From assembly GCA_965225625.1 (NCBI GenBank), contig CBDDBH010000027.1, positions 124,001 through 188,000 of the forward strand: a DNA stretch of 64,000 nt, given 5' to 3'. The stretch is from CBDDBH01 sp965225625 (GTDB taxonomy: Bacteria; Pseudomonadota; Gammaproteobacteria; JADZEE01). Within the stretch, counting starts at the first letter, position 1. Each line of letters opens with the position of its first letter. The notes below the pieces were generated by a model that had not been told where the DNA came from, ran no database searches, and saw only the letters and a program-made list of their open reading frames with translations. A program made the translations under genes and the position numbers. Below are positions 55,530-64,000 of the stretch, piece after piece.

Positions 55530-56738
55530 CTAGTCGCTTAAGTCCGGGGTGGCCTCCTGCGCCCAATTAAGCGCCTCGGCGTACGCTTGTGCGAGCATTT
55601 GCGGCGGCAGTTCTGAATTTTTTATTTGTGACCATCTACACTGTTCGTAATCGATTACCGAACTCAATGTCTTGCCCAAATGTCCTTCACCGTCTGTGAG
55701 GGCCGCGGCAATATCCTCGGATAATGGCAGTAGCTGTAATATCTCCGCCATGGGTCGGTCCAACAAGGCATCCAGGACCGAGAACAGCCCGACAGTAAAA
55801 CAGGGCTCGAGATCACGCTGGCCCGCGGCCGCCGCAAAACGCTCACAGGCCTTTGCCCGCACCAGGGCGGTTTGCATGAGCGCGTGCGGTTTTCCAGGGA
55901 TATCAGCCATTGCCATCAGCGTAACCCACTGTTTGAGAAAGCTAACACCGAAGTACACCACTGCGCGACGGATGGAATCGACTTTCTGTGGTAGTGAGAA
56001 AAATGCGGAATTGAACCAACGCAACAGCTTGTAGCTAAGCGCAACGTTCTCGCCGATCGTGCGTTCGATATCGCCTATGTCCGCGTCTGGATCCTGAAGC
56101 TTTGCGAGTAATTTCAGCAAGGCCAGGTGGTTGGCGGGTAGTTGGCTACTGGTGATGGTTTTGGGCTTACAGAAAAAATACCCTTGAAACAAATCGAAGC
56201 CCATGTCGTGGAAGACCTCGAAATCTTCCTGTGTCTCCACCTTTTCCGCGACCATCTGACAGGTGCTGCTTTGGAAGCGTCGCAAATGATATTCGACCTC
56301 CGCCCGCGCCATCGTGAGCACATCGATTTTAATGACACTTGTCAGCGCAATCAGAGGATCCCACTGCGAATTGTAGACAAAGTCGTCAAGTGCGATTGAG
56401 TAACCCCGCGCTACCAGAGATTCTATTGTCTGAACAAAGTCGGCATCCACGAGCGTATCTTCCAAGATTTCCAATACGACGTGATCGCGTGGTAGCAACA
56501 GCGCCGTGTCGTCGGCGAGCAACGCCGCCGTAAAGTTGATATATGCAGGATAGTTGCCGACGACGGTCTGCAATCCAATTTCACCGAGGGTATTAAGAAT
56601 GACTTGGGCAGTGGCTTTGTTGCCATCGAACTCGCCACTGATCGGTTCCGCGGGCCGGAACAGTAGCTCATAGGCCTGCACGTTGAGCGCGCGATCCAAT
56701 ATGGGCTGTCGACCTACCGTTGCTGGCATCGTGCTCAT
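55530..56738 (-). CDS. EAL-like/HDOD-domain signalling protein (YuxH type)
   Basis: About 402 residues, from an ATG at 56738 (56771 is also possible). The N-terminal half is EAL-like (VGRQPILDRALNVQAYELLF, LEILEDTLVDADFVQ, IALDDF, VAEKVETQEDF, FQGYFFCKPK). The catalytic E-A/x-L-x-R is YELLFR and several metal ligands look altered, so c-di-GMP hydrolysis is doubtful and a binding or scaffold role is more likely. The C-terminal half is an HDOD domain (LLKLLAKLQDPDADIGDIE, LSYKLLRWFNSAFF). This architecture is common in gammaproteobacterial regulators of motility or stress. Confidence 0.88.
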   Translation of the reverse strand: MSTMPATVGRQPILDRALNVQAYELLFRPAEPISGEFDGNKATAQVILNTLGEIGLQTVVGNYPAYINFTAALLADDTALLLPRDHVVLEILEDTLVDADFVQTIESLVARGYSIALDDFVYNSQWDPLIALTSVIKIDVLTMARAEVEYHLRRFQSSTCQMVAEKVETQEDFEVFHDMGFDLFQGYFFCKPKTITSSQLPANHLALLKLLAKLQDPDADIGDIERTIGENVALSYKLLRWFNSAFFSLPQKVDSIRRAVVYFGVSFLKQWVTLMAMADIPGKPHALMQTALVRAKACERFAAAAGQRDLEPCFTVGLFSVLDALLDRPMAEILQLLPLSEDIAAALTDGEGHLGKTLSSVIDYEQCRWSQIKNSELPPQMLAQAYAEALNWAQEATPDLSD

Positions 56739-56835
56739 GGGACTCCGTAATGCCACCGATTGCGCATTCAAGCTGAGGATTCGGCCCCTCGTTCGAGAAG
56801 CTTAGCGGCCTATCCCTGACGGATCTTTAGCCCGG

Positions 56836-56855
56836 GCTAGCCCGCACATTGCATG
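56836..56855. repeat. Solo copy of the inverted-repeat element end
   Basis: GCTAGCCCGCACATTGCATG matches the left end of the element at 8833 in 18 of 20 positions. It overlaps the perfect 12-bp palindrome TAGCCCGGGCTA at 56828-56839. No second end is visible before the next gene, so it is a fragment or a shorter relative. It lies between the fused acyl-CoA dehydrogenase and EAL-like genes. Confidence 0.55.
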
Positions 56856-56938
56856 TCGGATACTCGGCGCCGCAGCTCTGAAACGGTGATCGTACGGAAT
56901 CGCTGGAGGCCTGGGTGGCTATGTCCTGGATACGCTGT

Positions 56939-59311
56939 TTAGGATGTGGGGATGTCCTTGAACGCGACGTCTTTGTCTACCCGTGGGTCCCCGGGTAATC
57001 CCAATACCCGCTCGGCGATGATGTTAGACAGAATCTCGTCCGTCCCGCCTTCGATGCGATTGCCGGCGTTGCGCAAGAAACCATGCTGGAAAAAGCCGTC
57101 CATTTGCACCGCATCTTGGTCGGTCAAGATCCCGGCGTAGTTCTGCAGATCGAGTAAGAACGAGGCTTCATTCTGGCGCTGGCGCCCCATAACCAGTTTG
57201 CCAATCGATGCCTCTGGCCCGGGCGTTCGACCCTTGGACAACGCCGATAACGCGCGATAGTTAGTCGTGCGTATACCAGCGCCGTTGACGTAAAATTCGG
57301 CCAGGCGATCCCGCACTGCGGCATTCTCGAGTGCTGGAGTGTCGGCCAGCGTTAAGTTTTGCAGACACTTGTGCATTTCATCAAAACTCGACACGAATAC
57401 GTTGCCGATGGACGAACGTTCTGACATTAGAGTTGTAAGCGCCACCCGCCAGCCACTGCCGATCTCGCCTAGCCGTTGGCTGTCTGGGATGCGTACATCT
57501 GTCAGATAGACTTCGTTGAACTCGGTGCCGCCGCTGATCTGCTTGATCGGTCTGACTTCAACGCCCGCGCTTCGCATATCCACGAAAAAATAGCTGAGTC
57601 CCCGATGTTTCGGCACGTCCGGATCGGTACGTGTTATTAAAATGCCCCAATCGGCACGATGCGCAAACGATGTCCAAATTTTTTGCCCGTTTACTATCCA
57701 ATCACTGCCGTCGCGTACGGCCCGGGTGCGAACGGCCGCGAGATCAGAACCTGCGCCGGGTTCGCTGAAGAGCTGACACCAAATGTCATCTGCGCTGGCC
57801 AGGCGAGGGAGCAGATAACGCTTATGTTCCTCGTCCGCATAAGCCATCAAAGTGGGCGCAGCCATGCCGATGCCGACGATGCTGAACCAGGTCAGTTTGG
57901 CAAGTTCGCCTTCCTCTTCATTGCAGATAGCTTGTTGCATAGGGGATGCATCGCGACCGCCGTATTCGCGTGGCCACTGGATGCAAGCCCAGCCCGTTGC
58001 GGCTTTGCGTGCCTGCCACGCACGCCCTGCCGCCACCAAATCGTCTACGTCCTTTTTAATTGTCTGCTGCCAACCCGCCGGTGCATTGGCGTCCAGCCAT
58101 GCCCGTGCTTCCGCGCGGAAAGCGGCTTCTTCCGGGGTATCGTTGAAATCCATCGTCGACTCCGCCGGGCGATCTTGTTCAGGCACCTGCGGCGGATCAG
58201 CAGGCTCGGGCGCGCTTTCGATGCGTGTCAGCAGGCCTTGTTTCCATTCCAATTCGCTACCTATCGCGAGGCCCAGCAGTTTGCTGCGCCGGTAATAAAG
58301 GTGGCAATCAAACTCCCAGGTAAATCCCATGCCGCCGTGAATTTGAATGTTCTCCTTCGAGCACTCGTGAAATGCCTTGGTCGCGCTGATCCGTGCCGTG
58401 GCCGCGGCGACCGGCAGTTCCGGCGCGGCCGTGGACAGCGCCCACGCGGCGTAATAACAGTTCGAGCGCGCGAGTTCGGTCAGACAGTAGAGATCGGCGA
58501 GCTTGTGCTTAATGGCTTGAAAGGAGCCGATTGCGCGGCCGAAGGCGAAACGCTCATTCGCATAGCGCACCCCCATATCCAGCGCAGCCTGTGCGCCGCC
58601 GAGTTGTTCGAAGGCGAATAGTACGGCGGCACGATCGAAAATTTCTGCGAGGATCTGTTCGCCGCATCCAGCGGCCCCAAGTCGTTGTGCCGGCGTCTGC
58701 TCAAAGCGGATCCGGCTGTGGCTGCGGCTTGCGTCGATCGTTGTAACCGGTGCGCAGGTATAACCGGCATCGCGTTCGACTAGGAACAGCGATAATGTGT
58801 CGTCCTCTTCCTTCGCCACGACTACCAAGAGTGTTGCGACCTCGCCGTCGGCGACGGGTAGTTTCGTGCCGGACAAAGTTTTACCATCGTAACGAGTTTC
58901 AATTCCGCTCGTAGCAACGCTGCCGGGACCTTCCGCGTAGGCCAAGCTGCCAATGGCTGTGCCGTCGGCCAGTTGCGGCAGAAACTGTTGCCGCTGGGCG
59001 TCGCTGCCGGCCTTAAGCAGTGCTTCGGTTGCCAGATACATTGAACTTGAAAAAGGCACCGGTGCTAGCGCGCGGCCGAGCTCCTCGGCCAGGACGCAAA
59101 GTTCCAGATAGCCCATGCCGAATCCGCCGTAGCGTTCCGGCAACGCGGTCGCTGTCCAACCAAGCTGCACGAGTTGCCGCCAGAGTTCGTGATCCATAAC
59201 GGCATCGCTGTCGAGAACCTTGCGCACCCGATCACTACTGCAGTGGTCTTGCATTAGACGCCGGGCCTGGTCGCGGAGTTGTTCCTGGTCTTGTGAGAAT
59301 TCGAAATTCAT
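56939..59311 (-). CDS. Fused double acyl-CoA dehydrogenase
   Basis: A 790-residue protein consisting of two acyl-CoA dehydrogenase modules. The first (about 1-375) begins MNFEFSQDQEQLRDQARRLM and has GGAQAALDMGVRYANERFAF and IQIHGGMGFTWEFDCHLYYR. A linker (PPQVPEQDRPAE) leads to the second (about 390-790), with FRAEARAWLDANAPAGW, FSEPGAGSDLAAVRTRA, WIVNGQKIWTSFAH and a C-terminal GGTDEI. In steroid and bile-acid degraders, paired genes encode heteromeric FadE enzymes of this kind; here they are fused into one chain. The second module keeps the GTDEI segment, so at least one active site is likely. Confidence 0.92.
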   Translation of the reverse strand: MNFEFSQDQEQLRDQARRLMQDHCSSDRVRKVLDSDAVMDHELWRQLVQLGWTATALPERYGGFGMGYLELCVLAEELGRALAPVPFSSSMYLATEALLKAGSDAQRQQFLPQLADGTAIGSLAYAEGPGSVATSGIETRYDGKTLSGTKLPVADGEVATLLVVVAKEEDDTLSLFLVERDAGYTCAPVTTIDASRSHSRIRFEQTPAQRLGAAGCGEQILAEIFDRAAVLFAFEQLGGAQAALDMGVRYANERFAFGRAIGSFQAIKHKLADLYCLTELARSNCYYAAWALSTAAPELPVAAATARISATKAFHECSKENIQIHGGMGFTWEFDCHLYYRRSKLLGLAIGSELEWKQGLLTRIESAPEPADPPQVPEQDRPAESTMDFNDTPEEAAFRAEARAWLDANAPAGWQQTIKKDVDDLVAAGRAWQARKAATGWACIQWPREYGGRDASPMQQAICNEEEGELAKLTWFSIVGIGMAAPTLMAYADEEHKRYLLPRLASADDIWCQLFSEPGAGSDLAAVRTRAVRDGSDWIVNGQKIWTSFAHRADWGILITRTDPDVPKHRGLSYFFVDMRSAGVEVRPIKQISGGTEFNEVYLTDVRIPDSQRLGEIGSGWRVALTTLMSERSSIGNVFVSSFDEMHKCLQNLTLADTPALENAAVRDRLAEFYVNGAGIRTTNYRALSALSKGRTPGPEASIGKLVMGRQRQNEASFLLDLQNYAGILTDQDAVQMDGFFQHGFLRNAGNRIEGGTDEILSNIIAERVLGLPGDPRVDKDVAFKDIPTS

Positions 59312-59449
59312 GTTTTAAGGTGTGTCATGCGCATTTTGCGAATAAGAGTAGGCCGGGATTTGTCGTTTGCCGATTAAACTTCACGATTCCTAGTCAGCCG
59401 CGCCTGTAGAATACGGTTGAACTCCAATGGCTTAAGGCTTTGCGATGCT

Positions 59450-61030
59450 TCAGGCGTCGTTGCTGCGAGTTGTCTCGTCTGCAACAAGCCAATGCGAATC
59501 CGGGCCCAACAGCCGCGTCAGGATCCTGGCGCCTTGTGGCGGTAGCCCCGGAATAATTTTCACAATCAGGCCGGCGCCTTCCGCGCGAGCCGCCACATCC
59601 TGAATTACCATTGCGCCGGTATAATCGATCCGTCCTACTTTACCTAAATCTATTACCAGCGCCTTGGCATCCGGATTGGCAGCCAGCTCTGCAATCAATG
59701 CCTCATCGAGTTGCGCTGCAGATCCAAAATAGAGAACTCCCACCGGCTCAATGCGTAGGGTCTGATCCTTGTAGATGCTATTGATCGCGACTCGCCGTTC
59801 TCGCCACAAATGCACGGCAACGCTCGCCGCAATGCCAACGAGTACGGCCAAATCTATTCTGGGTGCGAGCAGTAGCGTCATCACGAAGGTTAGCCATGCC
59901 ACCGCCGCCTGTCCTCTGGACAGACGCACCAAGCGGAACATTGAGCGGAAATCCAGCAGGCTTGCCACGGCCGCGATGACCACGCCGGCAAGCACCGCTT
60001 TTGGCAGCGGCGCCATGACACCGGCAAAAGGCAGGAATGCCAGCACCGTAACGCCGGTTATTGCTCCACTCCAGCGCGAGCTGCCGCCCGCGGCGCGCGC
60101 GATCATCGTCCTTGAAAACGAGCCACCGACCGGGAAACCTGCAGATACGCCCGCCGCGAGGTTAGCTACACCCTGGCTTATAAATTCGCGGTTGGCGCTC
60201 CATGGCTGCCGAGTTTGGGTGGCCAGGGTTCGGGCGATCGCAGCGGGCTCGGCAAACCCGACCAATGCGATGATTGCGCCGGGCAACAATAGCGCCGGTA
60301 AGTGTGTCCAAGGCAACGCCAGTGGCCACGCTGGCATAGCTGCGAAGACCTTGCCCACTACCGCGCCCGGATATCCTGTCAGAGCGCTATAAGCAATTCC
60401 CAGCACAACCGCAACCAGTACGCCCGGAAACAACGCGTGCAAGCGCCTACCGCCGGCTACCAGGGCAATTGTCACCGCGGCCATTGCGACCGCGGTAAAT
60501 GACCACTGGTCTGGGCTGGTCAATGCCGTGAGGGCAGGGGCAACGATGCCTGATTCGCCACCGGCGATGCCCAGGGCAGTTGGAATTTGGGTCGCAATAA
60601 TGAGTAATGCGGCGCCGGTCGCAAAGCCGTTCATAACCGGTTGTGACATCAGGTAAGTAACGAAACCGATGCGCAAAATGCCAATGGCCACTCTCATGAT
60701 GCCGACCACAAGTGCCAGCAATGCCGCCAGTGCGATATAACTCGACGACATCGGTAGCGCGAGTGCGCTGAGCGAGCCCAAGGTCAGGATCGCAGTCATC
60801 GCAACCGGGCCGGTTTGCAGGTACGGGGAGGAGACAAAAAACGCGGCGGCGATGGGCGGCAATATCGCGGCATAAAGTCCGTGTACGGGCGGCAGCCCCG
60901 CCAGCCCCGCGTAGGCCATGGCCTGCGGGATTAACAGCATTGCAACGCTGACACCTGCGATTACGTCGCCGGTACTCAAGGACGAATTAGTGTGGACCGA
61001 TAAATTTAGGTCTGAGGTGGAGTCGCTCAA
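59450..61030 (-). CDS. SulP family anion permease with STAS domain
   Basis: About 526 residues if started at the TTG at 61030, four bases after the GST stop; the longer frame back to 61234 overlaps the GST and is not used. About 11-12 membrane helices include SVAMLLIPQAMAYAGLAGLP, VAGVVIAAVASL and the ANLAAGVSAGFPVGGSFSRT motif of the family. The C-terminal STAS domain reads VGVLYFGSAAQLDEALIAEL and VIDLGKVGRIDYTGAMVI. SulP proteins carry sulfate, bicarbonate, dicarboxylates or other anions; the substrate is not evident. It forms an operon with the GST and MFS genes upstream. Confidence 0.9.
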   Translation of the reverse strand: MSDSTSDLNLSVHTNSSLSTGDVIAGVSVAMLLIPQAMAYAGLAGLPPVHGLYAAILPPIAAAFFVSSPYLQTGPVAMTAILTLGSLSALALPMSSSYIALAALLALVVGIMRVAIGILRIGFVTYLMSQPVMNGFATGAALLIIATQIPTALGIAGGESGIVAPALTALTSPDQWSFTAVAMAAVTIALVAGGRRLHALFPGVLVAVVLGIAYSALTGYPGAVVGKVFAAMPAWPLALPWTHLPALLLPGAIIALVGFAEPAAIARTLATQTRQPWSANREFISQGVANLAAGVSAGFPVGGSFSRTMIARAAGGSSRWSGAITGVTVLAFLPFAGVMAPLPKAVLAGVVIAAVASLLDFRSMFRLVRLSRGQAAVAWLTFVMTLLLAPRIDLAVLVGIAASVAVHLWRERRVAINSIYKDQTLRIEPVGVLYFGSAAQLDEALIAELAANPDAKALVIDLGKVGRIDYTGAMVIQDVAARAEGAGLIVKIIPGLPPQGARILTRLLGPDSHWLVADETTRSNDA

Positions 61031-61034
61031 CGTG

Positions 61035-61697
61035 TCACGATTGTGGCGGGGTAGGCCGACGATTACGGTGCATTGCCTGCCGATATGCCGGCCGCTCGGC
61101 GTGACGCAGGCGATAGGCCTCCATTGCATCGGAAAACGGTGCTTCAAAATGTATCCCTGCATCCAGGCAGGAAACCAATAGAAGATCCGCACCAGTAAAA
61201 TCATCTCCGAGCAGATTAGGCCTGCCATCGGCAAGCGTCTGCTCGAGGGCGGTGAGCTGCAGAGTGAAGTACTTGCGCGCCGCGGCTACCGCAGCAGGGG
61301 CCTCACCGTAGGTTTCGGCAAGATCCAGATGGCGCCGAATAACGTAGATAGCGGTGGCATCCAGCTCGGTCATGATCAGAAAACACCATTGATCGTAACG
61401 CGCGCGTTCCGCTGTATTAGCTTGTGGTGCCAGGCGTTGATCGCCACCGTAGGTGTCGGCAAGGTAGTTCACAATGGCTGCGCTTTCGCACAAGGTAAAA
61501 GCGCCATCCTGCAGTACCGGGATCTTGCCGTTCGGATTTAGCTGCAAATACTCCGGCGTTTGAGTTTCACCGGTACGCGATCCGATCGGGCGGGTTTCGT
61601 ACTCCATGCCCAGCTCGGCCAGCATCCAATGGGCGCGTAAAGTTCTTGGCGTGCCAACGCCCCAGACAATGGGCATGTTGGATGTTGCAGCATTCAT
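61035..61697 (-). CDS. Glutathione S-transferase
   Basis: A 220-residue intact GST. The thioredoxin-fold half has WGVGTPRTLRAHWMLAELGM, NPNGKIPVLQDGAFTLCESA with the conserved cis-proline and glutathione-binding ES, then a helical half with FTGADLLLVSCLDAGI (the usual N-capping S/T-x-x-D motif). It may conjugate, isomerise or dehalogenate an intermediate. It starts two bases before the MFS stop codon ends and precedes the SulP gene, so MFS, GST and SulP form a tight operon on the minus strand. Confidence 0.9.
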   Translation of the reverse strand: MNAATSNMPIVWGVGTPRTLRAHWMLAELGMEYETRPIGSRTGETQTPEYLQLNPNGKIPVLQDGAFTLCESAAIVNYLADTYGGDQRLAPQANTAERARYDQWCFLIMTELDATAIYVIRRHLDLAETYGEAPAAVAAARKYFTLQLTALEQTLADGRPNLLGDDFTGADLLLVSCLDAGIHFEAPFSDAMEAYRLRHAERPAYRQAMHRNRRPTPPQS

Positions 61698-61698
61698 C

Positions 61699-62871
61699 TC
61701 AAGTTCTATGCAATCGTGCTCGAGCGATCACAGGCGGTACGATTAGTATAAGGCTGAGTGCGAATAAGACCATACCCATTGCCAGGGTGTCCGCGTACCC
61801 CTCTTGCGATATAAGCGCTGCACCCAGAATGGGACCGATGGCGATCCCCAGCATCTGCAGCGCCGCTGCGTAAACGACCACGCGACCGCTAGCATCGAAA
61901 CTCGCCATCGCCGCCAGCAAATAGGGATGGGTGACGTTCCAAGCATACACGTACAGAGCGACAGCAATAGCGAACGCCAGAGAGGAGGTCGCCTCTCCAA
62001 GCAGCCACATAGCGATAATGCCGCCGATAATGGCCAATGTTATCGGCAATGCGCGATGCACGTGTGCCGCGAGAACAACTGCGGTCAGTCCGCCGCCAAT
62101 ACCGGCTATTTGCGATATAGCGAGGCCGTTGGCCACTTGTTGCTCGCTTGCGCCGGTGGTCAAACCCATGAGGGAAACATACGCCCACACGGTGCCGATT
62201 CCGAGAAAATAGGTCAGCATCGCCGCGAGCGCCATCGATGTTTGCCCTGCCGATAAGCCCCGTGCGGTTGGCAGCGCTGAAGCCGGAACGCCGCCGGAGC
62301 GAGGTAGGAAGCGCAGAAACGGAAGACCGCAAGCGCTTAGCGCTGCAAAAAAAATAACGGCGCCAGCCAGATCCATGCCCGCATACAGCCAGGGCATCGC
62401 TGACATGGCGACAGCGCCATACAGCAGCACCCAGATCATCAAGTAGCCGAAGTTGCGGTCCGGATTAGCGGTGATGCCCACGACCGCGAAGCTTAGCGAG
62501 ACAATGACGCCCGAGCCCAGACCGATGATGAAACGTAACACGATGAACGCCGACAGACCGGAGATCAACAGCGTGATGAGGTTGCCCACCACGACCACCA
62601 GCAGAGCCCAGGTAAATGCCTTTCGCCAATCAATACGCGGTGCAAGATAGGTCATCGCAACAGTGAGCAGGCACATGCCCCACATTTCTGCGCTGGCTAT
62701 GCTGCCTGCCTGCTGCACGCTGAAACCGGCATACACGGTTAGGCCCTTGACCCATTCAGGTTGGGCAATAAAGACGGCGGGACCGATGACTGCCATGACC
62801 ATGGCGGCCGTCAGGGATCCCAGGCTGTTGACGTCGAACGAAGTGTCCGCGGTATTCGGCAACGTTACCAT
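61699..62871 (-). CDS. MFS transporter
   Basis: A 390-residue inner-membrane protein with about 12 helices (MVTLPNTADTSFDVNSLGSL start). Unlike the FYGW-type carriers elsewhere, the helix 2-3 signature is weak (MTYLAPRIDWRKAFTW) and the second half has LLGEATSSLAFAIAVALYVY. It resembles MFS carriers of unknown specificity encoded near TonB-dependent receptors. It lies 74 bases after the receptor gene on the same strand and is followed by a GST, so it may move the ligand or an intermediate across the inner membrane. Confidence 0.85.
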   Translation of the reverse strand: MVTLPNTADTSFDVNSLGSLTAAMVMAVIGPAVFIAQPEWVKGLTVYAGFSVQQAGSIASAEMWGMCLLTVAMTYLAPRIDWRKAFTWALLVVVVGNLITLLISGLSAFIVLRFIIGLGSGVIVSLSFAVVGITANPDRNFGYLMIWVLLYGAVAMSAMPWLYAGMDLAGAVIFFAALSACGLPFLRFLPRSGGVPASALPTARGLSAGQTSMALAAMLTYFLGIGTVWAYVSLMGLTTGASEQQVANGLAISQIAGIGGGLTAVVLAAHVHRALPITLAIIGGIIAMWLLGEATSSLAFAIAVALYVYAWNVTHPYLLAAMASFDASGRVVVYAAALQMLGIAIGPILGAALISQEGYADTLAMGMVLFALSLILIVPPVIARARLHRT

Positions 62872-62945
62872 GGGTGCACGCCGATCAGAGTGTACGCGAT
62901 GTTGACAATCGCGCCGTCAGATCCCTTATGCAGAATGTCGAAGCG

Positions 62946-64000
62946 TCAGTTCCAGTTGAATCGAATGCTGCCGCCAACCCAGCGCGGCCGCCCGTAATAC
63001 TCCTGGACCATGCCGAAGATGTCCGGACCGGACAGATCGAATTGCTGAACGCGGTACTCCTCATCGCCGATATTGTTGACGTAAATCGAGGCCTGCCAGC
63101 GCTGATCTGACGTGGTATAAGACAATGCTGCGTTGGCAACGGTGTAGCCGCCCGTATCCAGGGTATCCACCACCCCCGGAAATACGTCTGCAAGACCAAA
63201 AATGTGGCCGGAGCGGTAGTCAAAGTCACCTTGGATCGCCATGGTGCCGTCAAAGACCGCCCACTCGTAGCGGACCAGGCCGCTGAGATTCCAGTCCGGT
63301 GTCTGTACCGGCACCGTCTTCAAGCCGCTGAATTCGAGTTCCGCGTCGATATAACCAACACCGAGTATGACGTCCAAGCCGTCCATCGGCGCTGCCTGCA
63401 ATTCCAACTCGAAGCCGTAGTTCTCGGCGGGTGTGTTGAATGTCAGCGCATCGATGCCGATCAAGTTGAACCCCTGATAGTCGGTATAGTCGTAGTAATA
63501 CGCCGAGCCGTTGAAGTTGGCGCGGCCGTCGAACAAGGTCGATTTGAAACCGATCTCGAAGGCGTCAAGCTCTTCCGGATCGTAGACCATGGTCTCCAGG
63601 GTATTGCCGATTGCCAGCGGCAGAAATGGGGCGTTAAAGCCGCCGGCCTTCACCCCGCGGTTCCAACTCGCGTACAGCAGCAAATTCTCCTTGGGCCGCC
63701 AGTCCAGTTGAGCTTTGGCGGACCATAGGCCATCGGATTGCGACGCCTGGAAATCCACCAGGTTGACGATGACGTCGGGAGCACCGTTGCGTCGTTGGGT
63801 GCCCGGCTGGTAGCGCACGAGATTGTTCTGGTAATCGAGATCTTTCTTTTCGTCGATATAACGAAAACCGAAGATCGCGGTCCACTGCGGATTAATCTCG
63901 TACTCCACTTGTCCAAACATCGACCAGGATTGGATGTCGATCGTGTAGGGGTTGTCGATACCACGGTCGGTGCCGAAGTCGAGGATCCTCATATCCGTCG
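62946..64000 (-). CDS. TonB-dependent receptor, C-terminal part (5' end beyond window)
   Basis: At least 351 residues of the outer-membrane beta-barrel; the frame is open past base 64000. Characteristic repeats of barrel strands are seen: WSMFGQVEYEINPQWTAIFG, RYIDEKKDLDYQ, LLLYASWNRGVKAGGFNAPF, EIGFKSTLFDGRANFNGSAY, and the closing VQEYYGRPRWVGGSIRFNWN. It lacks the plug domain here because of the window edge. The YASWNRGVKAGGFN type is common in marine gammaproteobacterial receptors for sterols, terpenes or other hydrophobic ligands. It is distinct from the receptor at the left edge. Confidence 0.92.
   Translation of the reverse strand, partial: TDMRILDFGTDRGIDNPYTIDIQSWSMFGQVEYEINPQWTAIFGFRYIDEKKDLDYQNNLVRYQPGTQRRNGAPDVIVNLVDFQASQSDGLWSAKAQLDWRPKENLLLYASWNRGVKAGGFNAPFLPLAIGNTLETMVYDPEELDAFEIGFKSTLFDGRANFNGSAYYYDYTDYQGFNLIGIDALTFNTPAENYGFELELQAAPMDGLDVILGVGYIDAELEFSGLKTVPVQTPDWNLSGLVRYEWAVFDGTMAIQGDFDYRSGHIFGLADVFPGVVDTLDTGGYTVANAALSYTTSDQRWQASIYVNNIGDEEYRVQQFDLSGPDIFGMVQEYYGRPRWVGGSIRFNWN

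Noticed and set aside
61031..61234. N-terminal extension of SulP to 61234
   Set aside because: It overlaps the intact GST gene and gives residues unlike SulP N-termini.
1..64000. tRNA, rRNA, integrase or prophage genes
   Set aside because: None was recognised on either strand; no evidence for a genomic island boundary beyond the dispersed palindromes.

Overview
The window looks like chromosome from an aerobic, probably marine, uncultured gammaproteobacterium. The evidence is indirect. GC content is moderately high, TonB-dependent receptors run off both ends, and there is a CspA-type cold-shock gene, a two-partner-secretion adhesin, several MFS and acyl-CoA enzymes, and many oxygenases. I saw no rRNA, tRNA, CRISPR, phage or transposase genes. 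Genus assignment would need a database search.

Layout. 1-5.8 kb: 3' part of a TonB-dependent receptor (frameshifted), cspA, a 45-residue lysine-rich protein, a frameshifted GST, then an MFS transporter with a phytanoyl-CoA dioxygenase. 6-13.7 kb: a membrane Ser/Thr kinase with Sel1 repeats, a small exported protein, a 255-bp inverted-repeat element between convergent genes, a 1067-residue STAND ATPase with a SARP/BTAD output region, and a DUF2145 pair. 13.8-17.6 kb: a lipoprotein hydrolase, Amt and a Rieske oxygenase. 17.6-26.8 kb: one ~9.1-kb filamentous-haemagglutinin-like adhesin gene. It holds ~620-bp tandem repeats, and its reading frame is broken in what looks like a badly resolved repeat. 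26.9-48.2 kb is a dense catabolic region. It contains UbiD, DUF1326, MFS, and a Rieske/diiron-like/ferredoxin operon. It continues with SnoaL-like and luciferase-like genes and a Rieske alpha/beta-MFS-acyl-CoA ligase operon. Then come a MetE-like barrel, an APH-like/DUF6285 pair, a reductive dehalogenase-like protein beside a molybdopterin oxidoreductase, an acyl-CoA dehydrogenase and a VOC protein. 48.3-56.8 kb is signalling: an RsbU-like phosphatase with a built-in kinase domain, a STAS protein, a receiver protein, a large hybrid histidine kinase and an EAL-like/HDOD protein. 56.9-64 kb: a fused double acyl-CoA dehydrogenase, SulP, GST, MFS and the 3' end of a second TonB-dependent receptor.

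How it fits together. The receptors, MFS carriers, three Rieske oxygenases, PhyH, UbiD, LLM, RdhA-like, CoA ligase, acyl-CoA dehydrogenases and GSTs suggest uptake and stepwise breakdown of hydrophobic, perhaps aromatic, terpenoid or halogenated, compounds to CoA thioesters. No substrate can be read from sequence alone. The best candidates for an undescribed system are the Rieske/diiron-like/ferredoxin operon (30.3-32.6 kb) and the RdhA-like/molybdoenzyme pair (42.3-46.5 kb).

Caution. At least five genes carry apparent frameshifts (near 1045, 3105, 21.8-22.8 kb, 42.4 kb and 51.5 kb). At least one is a homopolymer length change, so many are probably sequencing or assembly errors rather than true pseudogenes.
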